Position numbers and translations under genes: made by a program. A stretch of DNA of 64,000 nucleotides. It comes from Streptomyces sp. NBC_00289 (GTDB lineage Bacteria > Actinomycetota > Actinomycetes > Streptomycetales > Streptomycetaceae). Below, one piece after another: positions 8,292 through 16,284 of this stretch. Where the stretch lies: assembly GCF_041435115.1 (NCBI RefSeq), contig NZ_CP108046.1:10230001-10294000 (forward strand). The letters run 5' to 3'. Under the pieces are notes generated by a model, which was given only the letters and a program-made list of their open reading frames with translations, made no database searches and was not told the origin of the DNA. The first letter of the stretch is position 1. Every line of letters begins with the position of its first letter.

Positions 8292-9883
8292 ATGGCACGA
8301 CCCGCGGAACACTGGCCCGCGACCCTCTCCTGGGGGCAGGCAACGTCATTGAACGCCTTTTGGCTCACGGAGTTCCTCCGGAGGATCCCGCACTCACCTT
8401 CGACACCTCCGCCGACAGCCACTCCGAGGGGACACATGAACTGTCTCTCGGCGAGCTGGACCGCCTGGTCGCCGTACGGGCCGCCTGGCTGCACGGGCAC
8501 GGCATACGACCCAGGGACGTCATCGTCGTGTGCTCCCGGCGCGCTGTCGACTACGTTCTGACTTACTTCGCCGCCAACCGCATCGGTGCCATTCCCGCCT
8601 TCGTCAATTACCTCCTCGACGAGGAGACCCGCACGGCCTACGTGCGCGGTCTCGGGCCGTCACTCGTCTTGGTCGAGCGGGACCAGCTGGCCTCCTGGGC
8701 TCAGCACGACATCGGGACCCCGTCGCTGCGCGCTCTGGAGGAATGTGCGGACGGCGACCCCACCCGCACTATCGCACCGTACTGCCACCACGCGGACGAT
8801 CCCGTCGCCATCACACACTCCTCCGGAACAACCGGCATGCCGAAGGCTGTGATCTCCACCCACAGCAGCCTGTTCGCCGGCCTGCGCCACTGGCTGACGC
8901 TGCCTCGGGCGCAGGGCAGTGAGCGGATGCTCAGCGCACTGCCGATGCACAACTCGATGATTGCGGCCGTGCTCTCCGCGCTGTGCAACCGTTCGGCGTT
9001 CCTTCAGTTGTCAACGCAGGACGGCACGTCAGTGCTGGAGGCGATCGAGGCGTGGCAGCCGCACGGTGTCTACGGCTTCCCAAAAACCTGGGTGGACCTG
9101 CTCAGCCTGAACCCGTCCCCCTCCCGGCTGCGTTCGGTACGCGCCTGGTGGAACACCGGCGACAGCGCCCACGAACCCCACATCCGCGCCCTAGTAGCCT
9201 TCGGGCAGCGCCAGCAAGCCACCGCCCACGGGCGCCACACTGTTGAGGGATCGCTGTTCATCGACGGATTCGGCTCATCCGAGATGGGGCATTCACAATT
9301 CTCCATCACCCATCACCAGGACACCGACCACTACAACCGGTGCATCGGACGCCCGCACGCATTCACCGAGGTCCGCGTTCTCGACCCCGAGGGGAACCCA
9401 CTTCCGGACGGCAGCGTAGGCCAACTCGCGATCTGTTCGCCCACCTTGTCCCCCGGTTACTGGAACGACTCCGCCAAGACCTATCAGGCCCGGAGTGACG
9501 GGTTCTTCCTCACCGGCGATCTCGGCTACCGCGACAGCGGCGGCTACTACTACCACGTCGACCGTGTGGCTGATGCGCTCGACCGGGCGGACGGCACTCG
9601 TATCTATACGACCGTCATCGAGGAACAGATCCTCGCCGCCTGCCCTGCAGTACTGGACTGCAGCGCAGTCGTCTCGCACGCCGACGGTGAGTACCACACC
9701 GAGATCCTGCTGAGACTGCAGCCCTCCGCCTACAGCGACATCGAGCTGGACTACGAGACCCACATCCTGGGTGTACTCGATCCTTCGGCAGCCCGCACGG
9801 TGCGCCAAGTGAGCGTCGTCCCCCCGGACAAGATCCCCGTCGGAACGACCGGGAAGGTCCGCAAATTCACCCTCCGCGCCTGA
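8288..9883 (+). CDS. Adenylate-forming ligase (ANL family), second copy
   Basis: The 531-residue protein has HSSGTTGMPK (phosphate loop), GSSEMGHSQ at the usual adenine-binding position, the TGDLGY block with its conserved Asp, and a C-terminal GTTGKVRK with the catalytic Lys. It is only distantly like the first ligase of the cluster, so the two probably act on different substrates. Its start overlaps the KS-like gene by four bases. Possible roles are activation of an amino or aryl acid, or nitrite-dependent N-N bond formation as seen for ANL enzymes of nitrous-acid pathways. The second role is attractive because nitrite-producing genes lie downstream, but it is inference. Confidence 0.85.
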   Translation: MNGTTRGTLARDPLLGAGNVIERLLAHGVPPEDPALTFDTSADSHSEGTHELSLGELDRLVAVRAAWLHGHGIRPRDVIVVCSRRAVDYVLTYFAANRIGAIPAFVNYLLDEETRTAYVRGLGPSLVLVERDQLASWAQHDIGTPSLRALEECADGDPTRTIAPYCHHADDPVAITHSSGTTGMPKAVISTHSSLFAGLRHWLTLPRAQGSERMLSALPMHNSMIAAVLSALCNRSAFLQLSTQDGTSVLEAIEAWQPHGVYGFPKTWVDLLSLNPSPSRLRSVRAWWNTGDSAHEPHIRALVAFGQRQQATAHGRHTVEGSLFIDGFGSSEMGHSQFSITHHQDTDHYNRCIGRPHAFTEVRVLDPEGNPLPDGSVGQLAICSPTLSPGYWNDSAKTYQARSDGFFLTGDLGYRDSGGYYYHVDRVADALDRADGTRIYTTVIEEQILAACPAVLDCSAVVSHADGEYHTEILLRLQPSAYSDIELDYETHILGVLDPSAARTVRQVSVVPPDKIPVGTTGKVRKFTLRA

Positions 9884-9959
9884 GGCATCACTGGCCCACG
9901 CCTCCCTGCGCGCCAAGTCCGTCACCCGCCCGTCCCCTGCCCCCTGACATGCCCAGAGA

Positions 9960-10523
9960 ATGAAAATGACAGACACTCACCCCGCTTCCCCCGTCGGCGA
10001 CGACATTCCCTACCTGCAGTTTTGGTGGCTTCACGATGCCCGTTGGTACCAAGGGGTCCTCAAGCGGTACGGCCCCGATGCCGCCAACGAGATCAACGAA
10101 GAGGCCGCACGCTTCATGGCCCGCCGCGTGGGCCGATGGTGCGCCCGGCGCTACGGAATCCGGCTCGACGATCGCCCGCTGGAAGAGTTCCTGCCCCGCT
10201 TCGCCCTGATTCAGCAGATCATGTTCCCCGACGACCGCCATATGCGCATCCAGCACACTTTGCTGAGCGACAGCGAATGGGAAACGGCCATCACGGACAT
10301 CTTCCCCAAGCGGATGCTGCGCGCAGCCGGAACCACCGACGGCTACCGGTGCCCGTGCATGGCCATGCGCTCGGGATGGTTCGAGGCAGTGGGGGTCAGC
10401 GGGCAGGACGAGCGTCTGGAGTGCGAGCTGGAAGGCGGGCAGGCGTGCCGGTTCCGCATGAAGGTGACCCGCCCCGGCGTGAACGACGACGGCACTGACG
10501 GCGCGGCAGGTGCCGACCGATGA
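9960..10523 (+). CDS. Uncharacterised cluster protein (possible DUF6125 / ATC-hydrolase-like family)
   Basis: The protein (187 residues) is soluble, with no signal peptide. The N-terminal half is helical and rich in Trp/Arg (FWWLHDARWYQGVLKRYG), and the C-terminal half ends in a Cys-containing strand (CRFRMKVT) with two further Cys in RCPCMAM. The layout reminds me of DUF6125 and of small-molecule-binding proteins annotated as 2-aminothiazoline-4-carboxylate hydrolase-like, but I cannot confirm this. It lies 76 bases after the second ligase and overlaps the next gene by four bases, so it belongs to the operon. A role in trimming or binding a pathway intermediate is a guess. Confidence 0.6.
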   Translation: MKMTDTHPASPVGDDIPYLQFWWLHDARWYQGVLKRYGPDAANEINEEAARFMARRVGRWCARRYGIRLDDRPLEEFLPRFALIQQIMFPDDRHMRIQHTLLSDSEWETAITDIFPKRMLRAAGTTDGYRCPCMAMRSGWFEAVGVSGQDERLECELEGGQACRFRMKVTRPGVNDDGTDGAAGADR

Positions 10524-11233
10524 GCATGGGAGTCCAGCCGCGGCTGGCCGCTTCGGACACGCTTGGCGAAGTTGCCTCTGTCCTGGGCGACGCGGCAGAC
10601 GGTATCTCCGGTAGCCCCGCAAGGGTCGACTTGTGGTGCGATCCTGTGTGCCCCTGGGCTTGGACGACCGCGCAGTGGCTGCTGGAGGTACGGCGATACC
10701 GGCCACTCGCCCTCAGATTTCGGGTGATGAGCCTTGTCCTCCTCAACGAGGGGCGTACTGACGTGGACGCCCGCTACCGCCTTCTCGCCCGGCACGGATG
10801 GGGGCCGGCCCGCCTATGTATCGCCGCTGAACAGGACTTCGGGCCGCAGTCGCTGGCCCGCCTCTATCCGGCGCTGGCACGGCGGTTCCACGACAAACCT
10901 GTACGCCGCGGGCCCTCCGCACTGCGCGATGCCCTGACAGAGGCACAGCTGCCCCCGCACCTGGTGCAGACCGCCACCTCGACCGTCCACGACGAAGCCC
11001 TGCGTGTCAGCCACGAGCAGGCGGTGGCCGCCTTCGGCGCCCAGGCGGGAACCCCGTTGCTCAGTCTGCACCAGGAAGGCCGAACCGCAACCACATTCTT
11101 CGGACCGGTGCTCGACACAGTGCCGCTCGGAGCCGACGCGGTCCGACTATGGGACGGATTGTTCGCTTTGATGCTGACCAGCGGTTTCAGAGAACTCAAG
11201 CGCCATCGTGGCGCGGAGCCTGCCCGCAACTGA
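10520..11233 (+). CDS. DsbA-like thioredoxin-fold protein (Rv2466c-type, CPWA motif)
   Basis: The 237-residue protein has DPVCPWAW at residues 41-48, so a single active Cys at 44 replaces a CXXC pair. This is usual for actinobacterial relatives of the mycothiol-dependent reductase Rv2466c and of FrnE-like DsbA proteins. The remainder (FRVMSLVLLNE, then a helical insert and GTPLL near residue 178) matches that family. Members reduce or conjugate electrophiles using mycothiol. In a cluster that makes nitrite and probably N-N products, it may detoxify or tailor a reactive intermediate. The first 33 residues are not conserved, so the true start may lie further in. Confidence 0.78.
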   Translation: MSMGVQPRLAASDTLGEVASVLGDAADGISGSPARVDLWCDPVCPWAWTTAQWLLEVRRYRPLALRFRVMSLVLLNEGRTDVDARYRLLARHGWGPARLCIAAEQDFGPQSLARLYPALARRFHDKPVRRGPSALRDALTEAQLPPHLVQTATSTVHDEALRVSHEQAVAAFGAQAGTPLLSLHQEGRTATTFFGPVLDTVPLGADAVRLWDGLFALMLTSGFRELKRHRGAEPARN

Positions 11234-11346
11234 CCGCATGAGCCGCACCGCGACGGTGGTCCTTCGAGCGTTGTACAGCCGATCCCCAGTCGGTCCCCAG
11301 CCGTACCTGATGACTGCCTTGCCGCGCTCCGTCCCATCCATCCCTC

Positions 11347-12534
11347 ATGAGAGTCAGGGAAGTGCTGAGCCTTCCTCCCCTAGAGATCCTCACCGCGCAA
11401 CAACAACCGTGCTGGCCTGATCCCGCACAGGTGGAGGACGTCAGAGCCACCCTCCGCAGCCTGGCGCCCTTGATAACCGTCGCAGAACTCAACACGCTGA
11501 GATCCCGACTGGAGCTGGTTGAGAGCGGTCGGTCCCTGGTGCTGCAGGGCGGCGACTGCGCCGAGCTGTTCCAGGAGGCCGGAGTCGAGACTGTCAACCG
11601 CAAACTGGATCTGCTCCGTCGTCTGTCGGATGCCTGCCGTTCGGGCACAGGGATGCCCGTGGTGACGATCGGTCGGTTGGCCGGCCAGTACGCCAAGCCA
11701 CGGTCGCAGGCGGAGGAGCGACTTCCGGACGGTCGCAGCGTCCCCAGCTATCGGGGAGACGCTGTCAATGGCGCTGCTGCCGACCCGGCCGCCCGGCAGC
11801 ACGATCCCCGACGTCTGCTGATCGCCTACGCCAGGGCGAGACATGTCCTGAAGCACGTCGGCGCCACCTGGCGGGAATGGCCGCCTGAGGAGCACGTTTT
11901 CGTCTCCCACGAATTGCTACTCAAAGACTACGAGCTTCCCTTGGTGCGCGGATGGGACGAGACCCATTATGCCAGCTCGGGCCACTTCGGCTGGATCGGG
12001 GATCGGACCCGGGCTCTGGATGAATGGCATGTTTCCTTCGCGGAGAACATCTGCAATCCCGTCGGCGTCAAGATCGGTCCCACGGCTGCCCCTGCAGACG
12101 TGGCCCGACTGGTGGCACGGCTCAACCCCCTTGCAGAACCCGGGAGACTTACCCTGATCGTCCGCATGGGCGCTGCTGCCGTCGAATACGCCCTTTCTCC
12201 CATCGTCGCCGCCGTGGCGCGGCAAGGGATTCCGGTCACCTGGCTGTGCGACCCCATGCACGGCAACACCGTCACCACAACCCGAGGCCAAAAGACCCGG
12301 TTAATGCCCGCGATGATGCAGGAGGTGACTTCGTTCGTCGCTGTCCTGCGCGGGGCCGGCCAATGGGCCGGGGGGCTGCACATCGAGGTCACTCCCGATC
12401 ACGTCGTCGAATGCGCGTGGCACCCAGACGACCTCAGCTCACCGCAGGCGGCCCGCTACACCAGCGCCTGCGACCCCCGCTTGAATACCGATCAGGCCGA
12501 CGCCCTCGTACGGCACTTCCTCGCCGTGACGTAG
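11347..12534 (+). CDS. 3-deoxy-7-phosphoheptulonate synthase, class II (plant type)
   Basis: The 395-residue protein has class II DAHP synthase motifs: VLQGGDCAELF near residue 66, the RGDAVNG region, KIGPTAAP and CDPMHGNT with metal- and substrate-binding residues, and ITPDHVVEC-like sequence near the end. The enzyme joins phosphoenolpyruvate and erythrose 4-phosphate at the entry to the shikimate pathway. At 395 residues it is shorter than the roughly 450-residue housekeeping enzymes and lacks most of the N-terminal regulatory extension, as is common for copies in antibiotic clusters that escape feedback inhibition. Its presence suggests that an aromatic or shikimate-derived unit is a precursor. 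Confidence 0.92.
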   Translation: MRVREVLSLPPLEILTAQQQPCWPDPAQVEDVRATLRSLAPLITVAELNTLRSRLELVESGRSLVLQGGDCAELFQEAGVETVNRKLDLLRRLSDACRSGTGMPVVTIGRLAGQYAKPRSQAEERLPDGRSVPSYRGDAVNGAAADPAARQHDPRRLLIAYARARHVLKHVGATWREWPPEEHVFVSHELLLKDYELPLVRGWDETHYASSGHFGWIGDRTRALDEWHVSFAENICNPVGVKIGPTAAPADVARLVARLNPLAEPGRLTLIVRMGAAAVEYALSPIVAAVARQGIPVTWLCDPMHGNTVTTTRGQKTRLMPAMMQEVTSFVAVLRGAGQWAGGLHIEVTPDHVVECAWHPDDLSSPQAARYTSACDPRLNTDQADALVRHFLAVT

Positions 12535-12612
12535 CCGCGTCCCGCGCGCCTCCCTTAATGAGCTGTCACAGCGCCTCGCATCGCTCCCCCCCGGGTCTCG
12601 AAAGGACAAAAA

Positions 12613-14664
12613 ATGAGTCATCGTCAAGACAATGTGTGCATTGTCGGGATGGGACCACGAGGCTTGGGTGTCCTGCTGCGCCTGCACGCGAACCTTTGCA
12701 TCCATCCACCCGACTCGCCTGTCGCGGTCCATGTGGTGGACCCCTACCCCCCAGGTTCCGGTCGGATCTGGCGGTCCGACCAGCCCGACTGCCTCCTCAT
12801 GAACACCGTGGCCTCCCAGATCACGGTGTTTCCGGATGAGACCGTCGTCATGCAAGGCCCCCTCGTGACCGGCCCGAGCCTGTGGGAATGGGCTCAGGAG
12901 GTGGCCTCCGCGCCCGAAGACTTCGGTGTCGACAGCGCCTGCAGCCAGGAGGCACATAGACTCACCGGCGATACCTACCCCAGCCGCCGGTTCTACGGCA
13001 CATATCTGGGCTGGGTTTTCCGCAAGACGGTCGCCGCGGCGTCGCCGTACATGCACGTCGTCGTGCATCGCTCTAGAGCGGTCCGGCTCGACGACTCTGC
13101 TGTACCCGGGACCACCGGTGAGCGCTTCCGCGACACCCCCCGGCAACGGGTGCCGTTGGAGAACGGAACTGTCCTGAATGACCTGAGCACAGTCGTACTG
13201 ACACAGGGGCACCTGCCCGTAAGACCTGACTTCCGCGAACGCGAACGGGAACGCTTCGCCCGACGGCATGGCTTGATCTACGTTCCACCTGGTAGTCCCG
13301 CCGATGCCGACCTCTCAATGATCGCCCCGGGCCAGCCGGTGGCGCTGGTCGGACTCGGGCTGTGCTTCTTCGATTACCTGGCGCTGCTAACCGACGGACG
13401 GGGCGGGGAGTTTGTCCGACGTAACGGTCGACTGGTCTACCATCCGTCCGGGCGTGAACCGGTGATGGTGGCCGGGTCCCGGCGCGGGATCCCGTATCAC
13501 GCCCGCGCCGTCAACGAGAAAGGGCCGCACGGTCGGCACGAGCCACTAGTCCTGACAGCCACGTTCGCCGAGTGGTTGCGCAGCGCGCGTACCGGTGCGG
13601 CGGGGCTGAACTTCAGACGCGAGATCTGGCCATTGATCGCCAAGGAAGTCGAAACCGTCTACTACGCGCGGATCGTCGAACAGCAAGCGTCCGCGGAAAC
13701 CATGGTCCTCTTCCGGCGCCGCTACCTGACTGAGCCATGGGGCAGCAAGGGCGAGGCTGCCCTGCGCAGGGAATTCGGTATTCCGCAGGGGCGAACCTGG
13801 GACTGGCGGACTCTCGCTGCCCCCTACCGCGACCGGACCTTCACGGGTCCCGCCGACTTCCGGCACTGGCTGCTGGAACACCTGACGCAGGACATCGCAC
13901 TGGCATCATTGGGTAACGTCAGCGGGCCGACCAAGGCGGCCCTGGATGTCCTGCGGGACCTGCGGAACGAGGTCCGCCTCACCGTCGACCACGCGGGTCT
14001 GGCCGCATGTTCACATCGTGAGGACCTTGACCGCTGGTTCACACCGCTGAACGCCTTCTTGTCCATAGGACCGCCCATCCAGCGTATCGAAGAGGTGGAA
14101 GCACTTGTCCGGGCGGGACTTCTAGAAGTGGTCGGACCAGATGCACAGGTGGACTGCTCGGACCAGCAGGGCACGTTCACACTCCGGTCGCCGTCCGTGC
14201 CAGGCTCGCTCCATACCGCCACGGCACTGATCGAAGCCCGCTTGCCGGCACCGGACCTGCGGCGCACCGCAGATCCGCTGCTGACCCACCTGCTGAACAC
14301 GGGCCAGTGCGCCTCCTACGAGATCCGCGACCCCGAAGGCAGCGCCTACGACACGGGTGGCCTGCAGGTGTCGGCCAGGTCCTATCGGGTCGTACTGCCC
14401 AACGGCGGCGAGCATCCTCGCCGGCTCGCCTTCGGCGTTCCCACCGAGGGCATCCACTGGGGCACCGCCGCTGGCGCCCGACCTGGTGTGAACTCGGTGA
14501 CCTTGGCCGACGCCGACGCAGTCGCCCGCGCCGTCCTCGACCGCATCAAGCAGGATCGAGCGGCGCTTGCCCGCCCTGAAGAGGGCTACGCCCCGAGGAG
14601 CAGTCTCATGCCGCAGTCACCTCAACTCGCCACCCCTACCATCAGCGAGGCCACCACATCGTGA
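12613..14664 (+). CDS. Flavin-dependent N-monooxygenase, CreE-like (aspartate to nitrosuccinate)
   Basis: The 683-residue protein begins with a Rossmann FAD loop (GMGPRGLG, residues 12-19) and has the NAD_binding_9 organisation of the large FAD/NAD(P)-binding proteins to which CreE belongs. PYPPGSGRIWR and a second nucleotide-binding region near residue 240 are visible. CreE in cremeomycin biosynthesis oxidises the amino group of L-aspartate to give nitrosuccinate. The assignment is strengthened by a four-base overlap with a gene of the CreD lyase type, the usual partner. A GAAAGGA ribosome-binding site precedes the ATG. Many homologues are only annotated as FAD/NAD(P)-binding proteins, so function rests on family plus context. 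Confidence 0.82.
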   Translation: MSHRQDNVCIVGMGPRGLGVLLRLHANLCIHPPDSPVAVHVVDPYPPGSGRIWRSDQPDCLLMNTVASQITVFPDETVVMQGPLVTGPSLWEWAQEVASAPEDFGVDSACSQEAHRLTGDTYPSRRFYGTYLGWVFRKTVAAASPYMHVVVHRSRAVRLDDSAVPGTTGERFRDTPRQRVPLENGTVLNDLSTVVLTQGHLPVRPDFRERERERFARRHGLIYVPPGSPADADLSMIAPGQPVALVGLGLCFFDYLALLTDGRGGEFVRRNGRLVYHPSGREPVMVAGSRRGIPYHARAVNEKGPHGRHEPLVLTATFAEWLRSARTGAAGLNFRREIWPLIAKEVETVYYARIVEQQASAETMVLFRRRYLTEPWGSKGEAALRREFGIPQGRTWDWRTLAAPYRDRTFTGPADFRHWLLEHLTQDIALASLGNVSGPTKAALDVLRDLRNEVRLTVDHAGLAACSHREDLDRWFTPLNAFLSIGPPIQRIEEVEALVRAGLLEVVGPDAQVDCSDQQGTFTLRSPSVPGSLHTATALIEARLPAPDLRRTADPLLTHLLNTGQCASYEIRDPEGSAYDTGGLQVSARSYRVVLPNGGEHPRRLAFGVPTEGIHWGTAAGARPGVNSVTLADADAVARAVLDRIKQDRAALARPEEGYAPRSSLMPQSPQLATPTISEATTS

Positions 14665-16124
14665 ATGCTCAGACGCAGGCACCTGATGCCTGCTCCTGCC
14701 CGCACGGGCAACAGGTCACAAACCTGCACGACACTGGACTGCTGACGCCCGTCCGGGTCGGGGCGCCCATCGAGGACGTGGTCTCGGACCGCGCGTGGCT
14801 GCAGGCCATGCTGGAGACCGAAGCCGCCCTCGCCCGTGCTCAGGCGCGGCTCGGTACGGTGCCGGCTTTCGCAGCCGAGGCAATCTCCGCGACCGTCCGA
14901 GCCCACACGTTCGATCTTCGCGGCCTTGCCCGCAGAGCCCGAGCTGCCGCGAATCCGGTGGTTCCGCTTGTCGAGGAGCTGGCGGCGGCCGTCCGGGACC
15001 GGGATCCAGACGCAGCACGCTTCGTCCACCTGGGCTCCACCAGCCAGGACATCCTGGACACCGCCGCCATGCTCGTGGCGGTGCGCGGCATCACACTGAT
15101 CGTCCAGCACCTGGACCAGGCGGCCGAAGCGCTGGCAGCGCTCGCTTCCCGCCATCGGGAAGACGCCATGGCGGGACGGACTCTGACCCAGCACGCCACC
15201 CCGACCACCTTCGGTCTGAAGGCCGCAGGGTGGCTCATGGGGCTCCTCGATGCCCGGGACCGACTGGAGGAACTGCTCGGCACCCGTCTTCCAGTGCAGC
15301 TCGGGGGCGCGGCGGGCACCATGGCCGCGTACCTGCAAGCCCACGATGTCCCCCCGCCCCAGGCCAGTACGTACACCACGGAACTGACCCGGGCCTTCGC
15401 AACCGAACTCGGCCTCGCCGAGCCGGTCCTGCCCTGGCACACCCGGCGCAGCCCGATGGCGGACCTGGCCCATGGATTGAACGTCACCGTAGGAGCCCTC
15501 GGCAAGATCGCGCTTGACGTCCTCAGCCTGGCCCGCACCGAAGTAGCCGAGATCGCCGAGCCTGCCGGACACGGAAACGGTGCCTCCTCGGCGATGCCGC
15601 AAAAACAGAACCCCGCGCTGGCCACCCTCATCAGAACAGCCGCCCTGCAAGTCCCGCCGCTCACTTTGACGCTGGTGCAGAGCATGGCCTCGGAAGACGA
15701 ACGCCCCGCCGGCGCGTGGCACGCCGAGTGGATGCCGCTGCGCGAGAGCCTGCGCCTGGTCGGCGGCGCCGCCAGCACCGCAGCCGACCTCTGCAGCGGC
15801 ATGATGGTCGACGCCGCCCGGATGCGCGCCAACCTAGCATCCACCGGCGCACTGATCGTCTCCGAGAGGCTCTCCGCAGTCCTCGGCCGCCGGCTTCCCG
15901 GCCGGTCGGCCAAGTCGGTTGTCGCACAAGCCTGCCGGGATGCTCAGGCCAGCGGGCGGCCACTGCCGGCCGTCCTTCTGGAGATACCCGGGATCAGCGA
16001 TGTCCTCTCGGCCGGGGAGATCGACGACCTGCTCGATCCGGCGCAGTACCTGGGAGCAGCAAAGCACTTCGTCGACCGCGCGCTCGAGCACTACAGCTCC
16101 CGCGCACACGTCGCCCGGGAATGA
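14661..16124 (+). CDS. Nitrosuccinate lyase, CreD-like (fumarase/adenylosuccinate lyase superfamily)
   Basis: The 487-residue protein carries the superfamily signature SSAMPQKQNP, with the catalytic Ser at about 309/310, plus GSTSQDILDTA and the TLTQHATPTTFG block with a catalytic His. The sequence is closest in style to 3-carboxy-muconate cycloisomerase/CreD enzymes rather than housekeeping adenylosuccinate lyase. CreD splits nitrosuccinate into fumarate and nitrous acid. Here it starts at a GTG overlapping the stop of the CreE-like gene, so the two steps should be produced together. The pair provides nitrite for N-N bond formation. The first 30 residues are poorly conserved. Confidence 0.85.
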   Translation: MNAQTQAPDACSCPHGQQVTNLHDTGLLTPVRVGAPIEDVVSDRAWLQAMLETEAALARAQARLGTVPAFAAEAISATVRAHTFDLRGLARRARAAANPVVPLVEELAAAVRDRDPDAARFVHLGSTSQDILDTAAMLVAVRGITLIVQHLDQAAEALAALASRHREDAMAGRTLTQHATPTTFGLKAAGWLMGLLDARDRLEELLGTRLPVQLGGAAGTMAAYLQAHDVPPPQASTYTTELTRAFATELGLAEPVLPWHTRRSPMADLAHGLNVTVGALGKIALDVLSLARTEVAEIAEPAGHGNGASSAMPQKQNPALATLIRTAALQVPPLTLTLVQSMASEDERPAGAWHAEWMPLRESLRLVGGAASTAADLCSGMMVDAARMRANLASTGALIVSERLSAVLGRRLPGRSAKSVVAQACRDAQASGRPLPAVLLEIPGISDVLSAGEIDDLLDPAQYLGAAKHFVDRALEHYSSRAHVARE

Positions 16125-16284
16125 GGACGCGGCACCGAGCGGCCTGATCAAACCATGTCGGCTCTGACGCGGCCACTGCCGTTCCGCGGTCCGCCGCCGG
16201 CAGCCCGTCAGAAGCAGTCCAGCGGCGGTTCGAACATCGACCGAAACATCTTTCCACCAGCTTTTACTGAGGAGAACCAGAGTC
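16125..16284. other. Intergenic gap between the lyase and aminotransferase genes
   Basis: The 160-base gap has no coding bias. It ends in a GAGGAGAA ribosome-binding site about 10 bases ahead of the aminotransferase ATG. It may contain a promoter for the last three genes, since the short segment before the site (ACATCTTTCCACCAGCTTTTACT) is less GC-rich, but no convincing -35/-10 pair was found. Confidence 0.35.

Noticed and set aside
12613..14664. An adenylate-cyclase or lysine N6-hydroxylase label for the 683-residue flavoprotein
   Set aside because: The N-terminal loop and length fit the NAD_binding_9 type, and the overlapping CreD-like lyase makes a CreE role more likely. Siderophore N-hydroxylases are shorter and have a different layout.
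14661..16124. Housekeeping adenylosuccinate lyase or muconate cycloisomerase
   Set aside because: Sequence alone would allow it, but the gene is fused by overlap to the CreE-like gene in a biosynthetic operon and no purine or aromatic-degradation genes are nearby.
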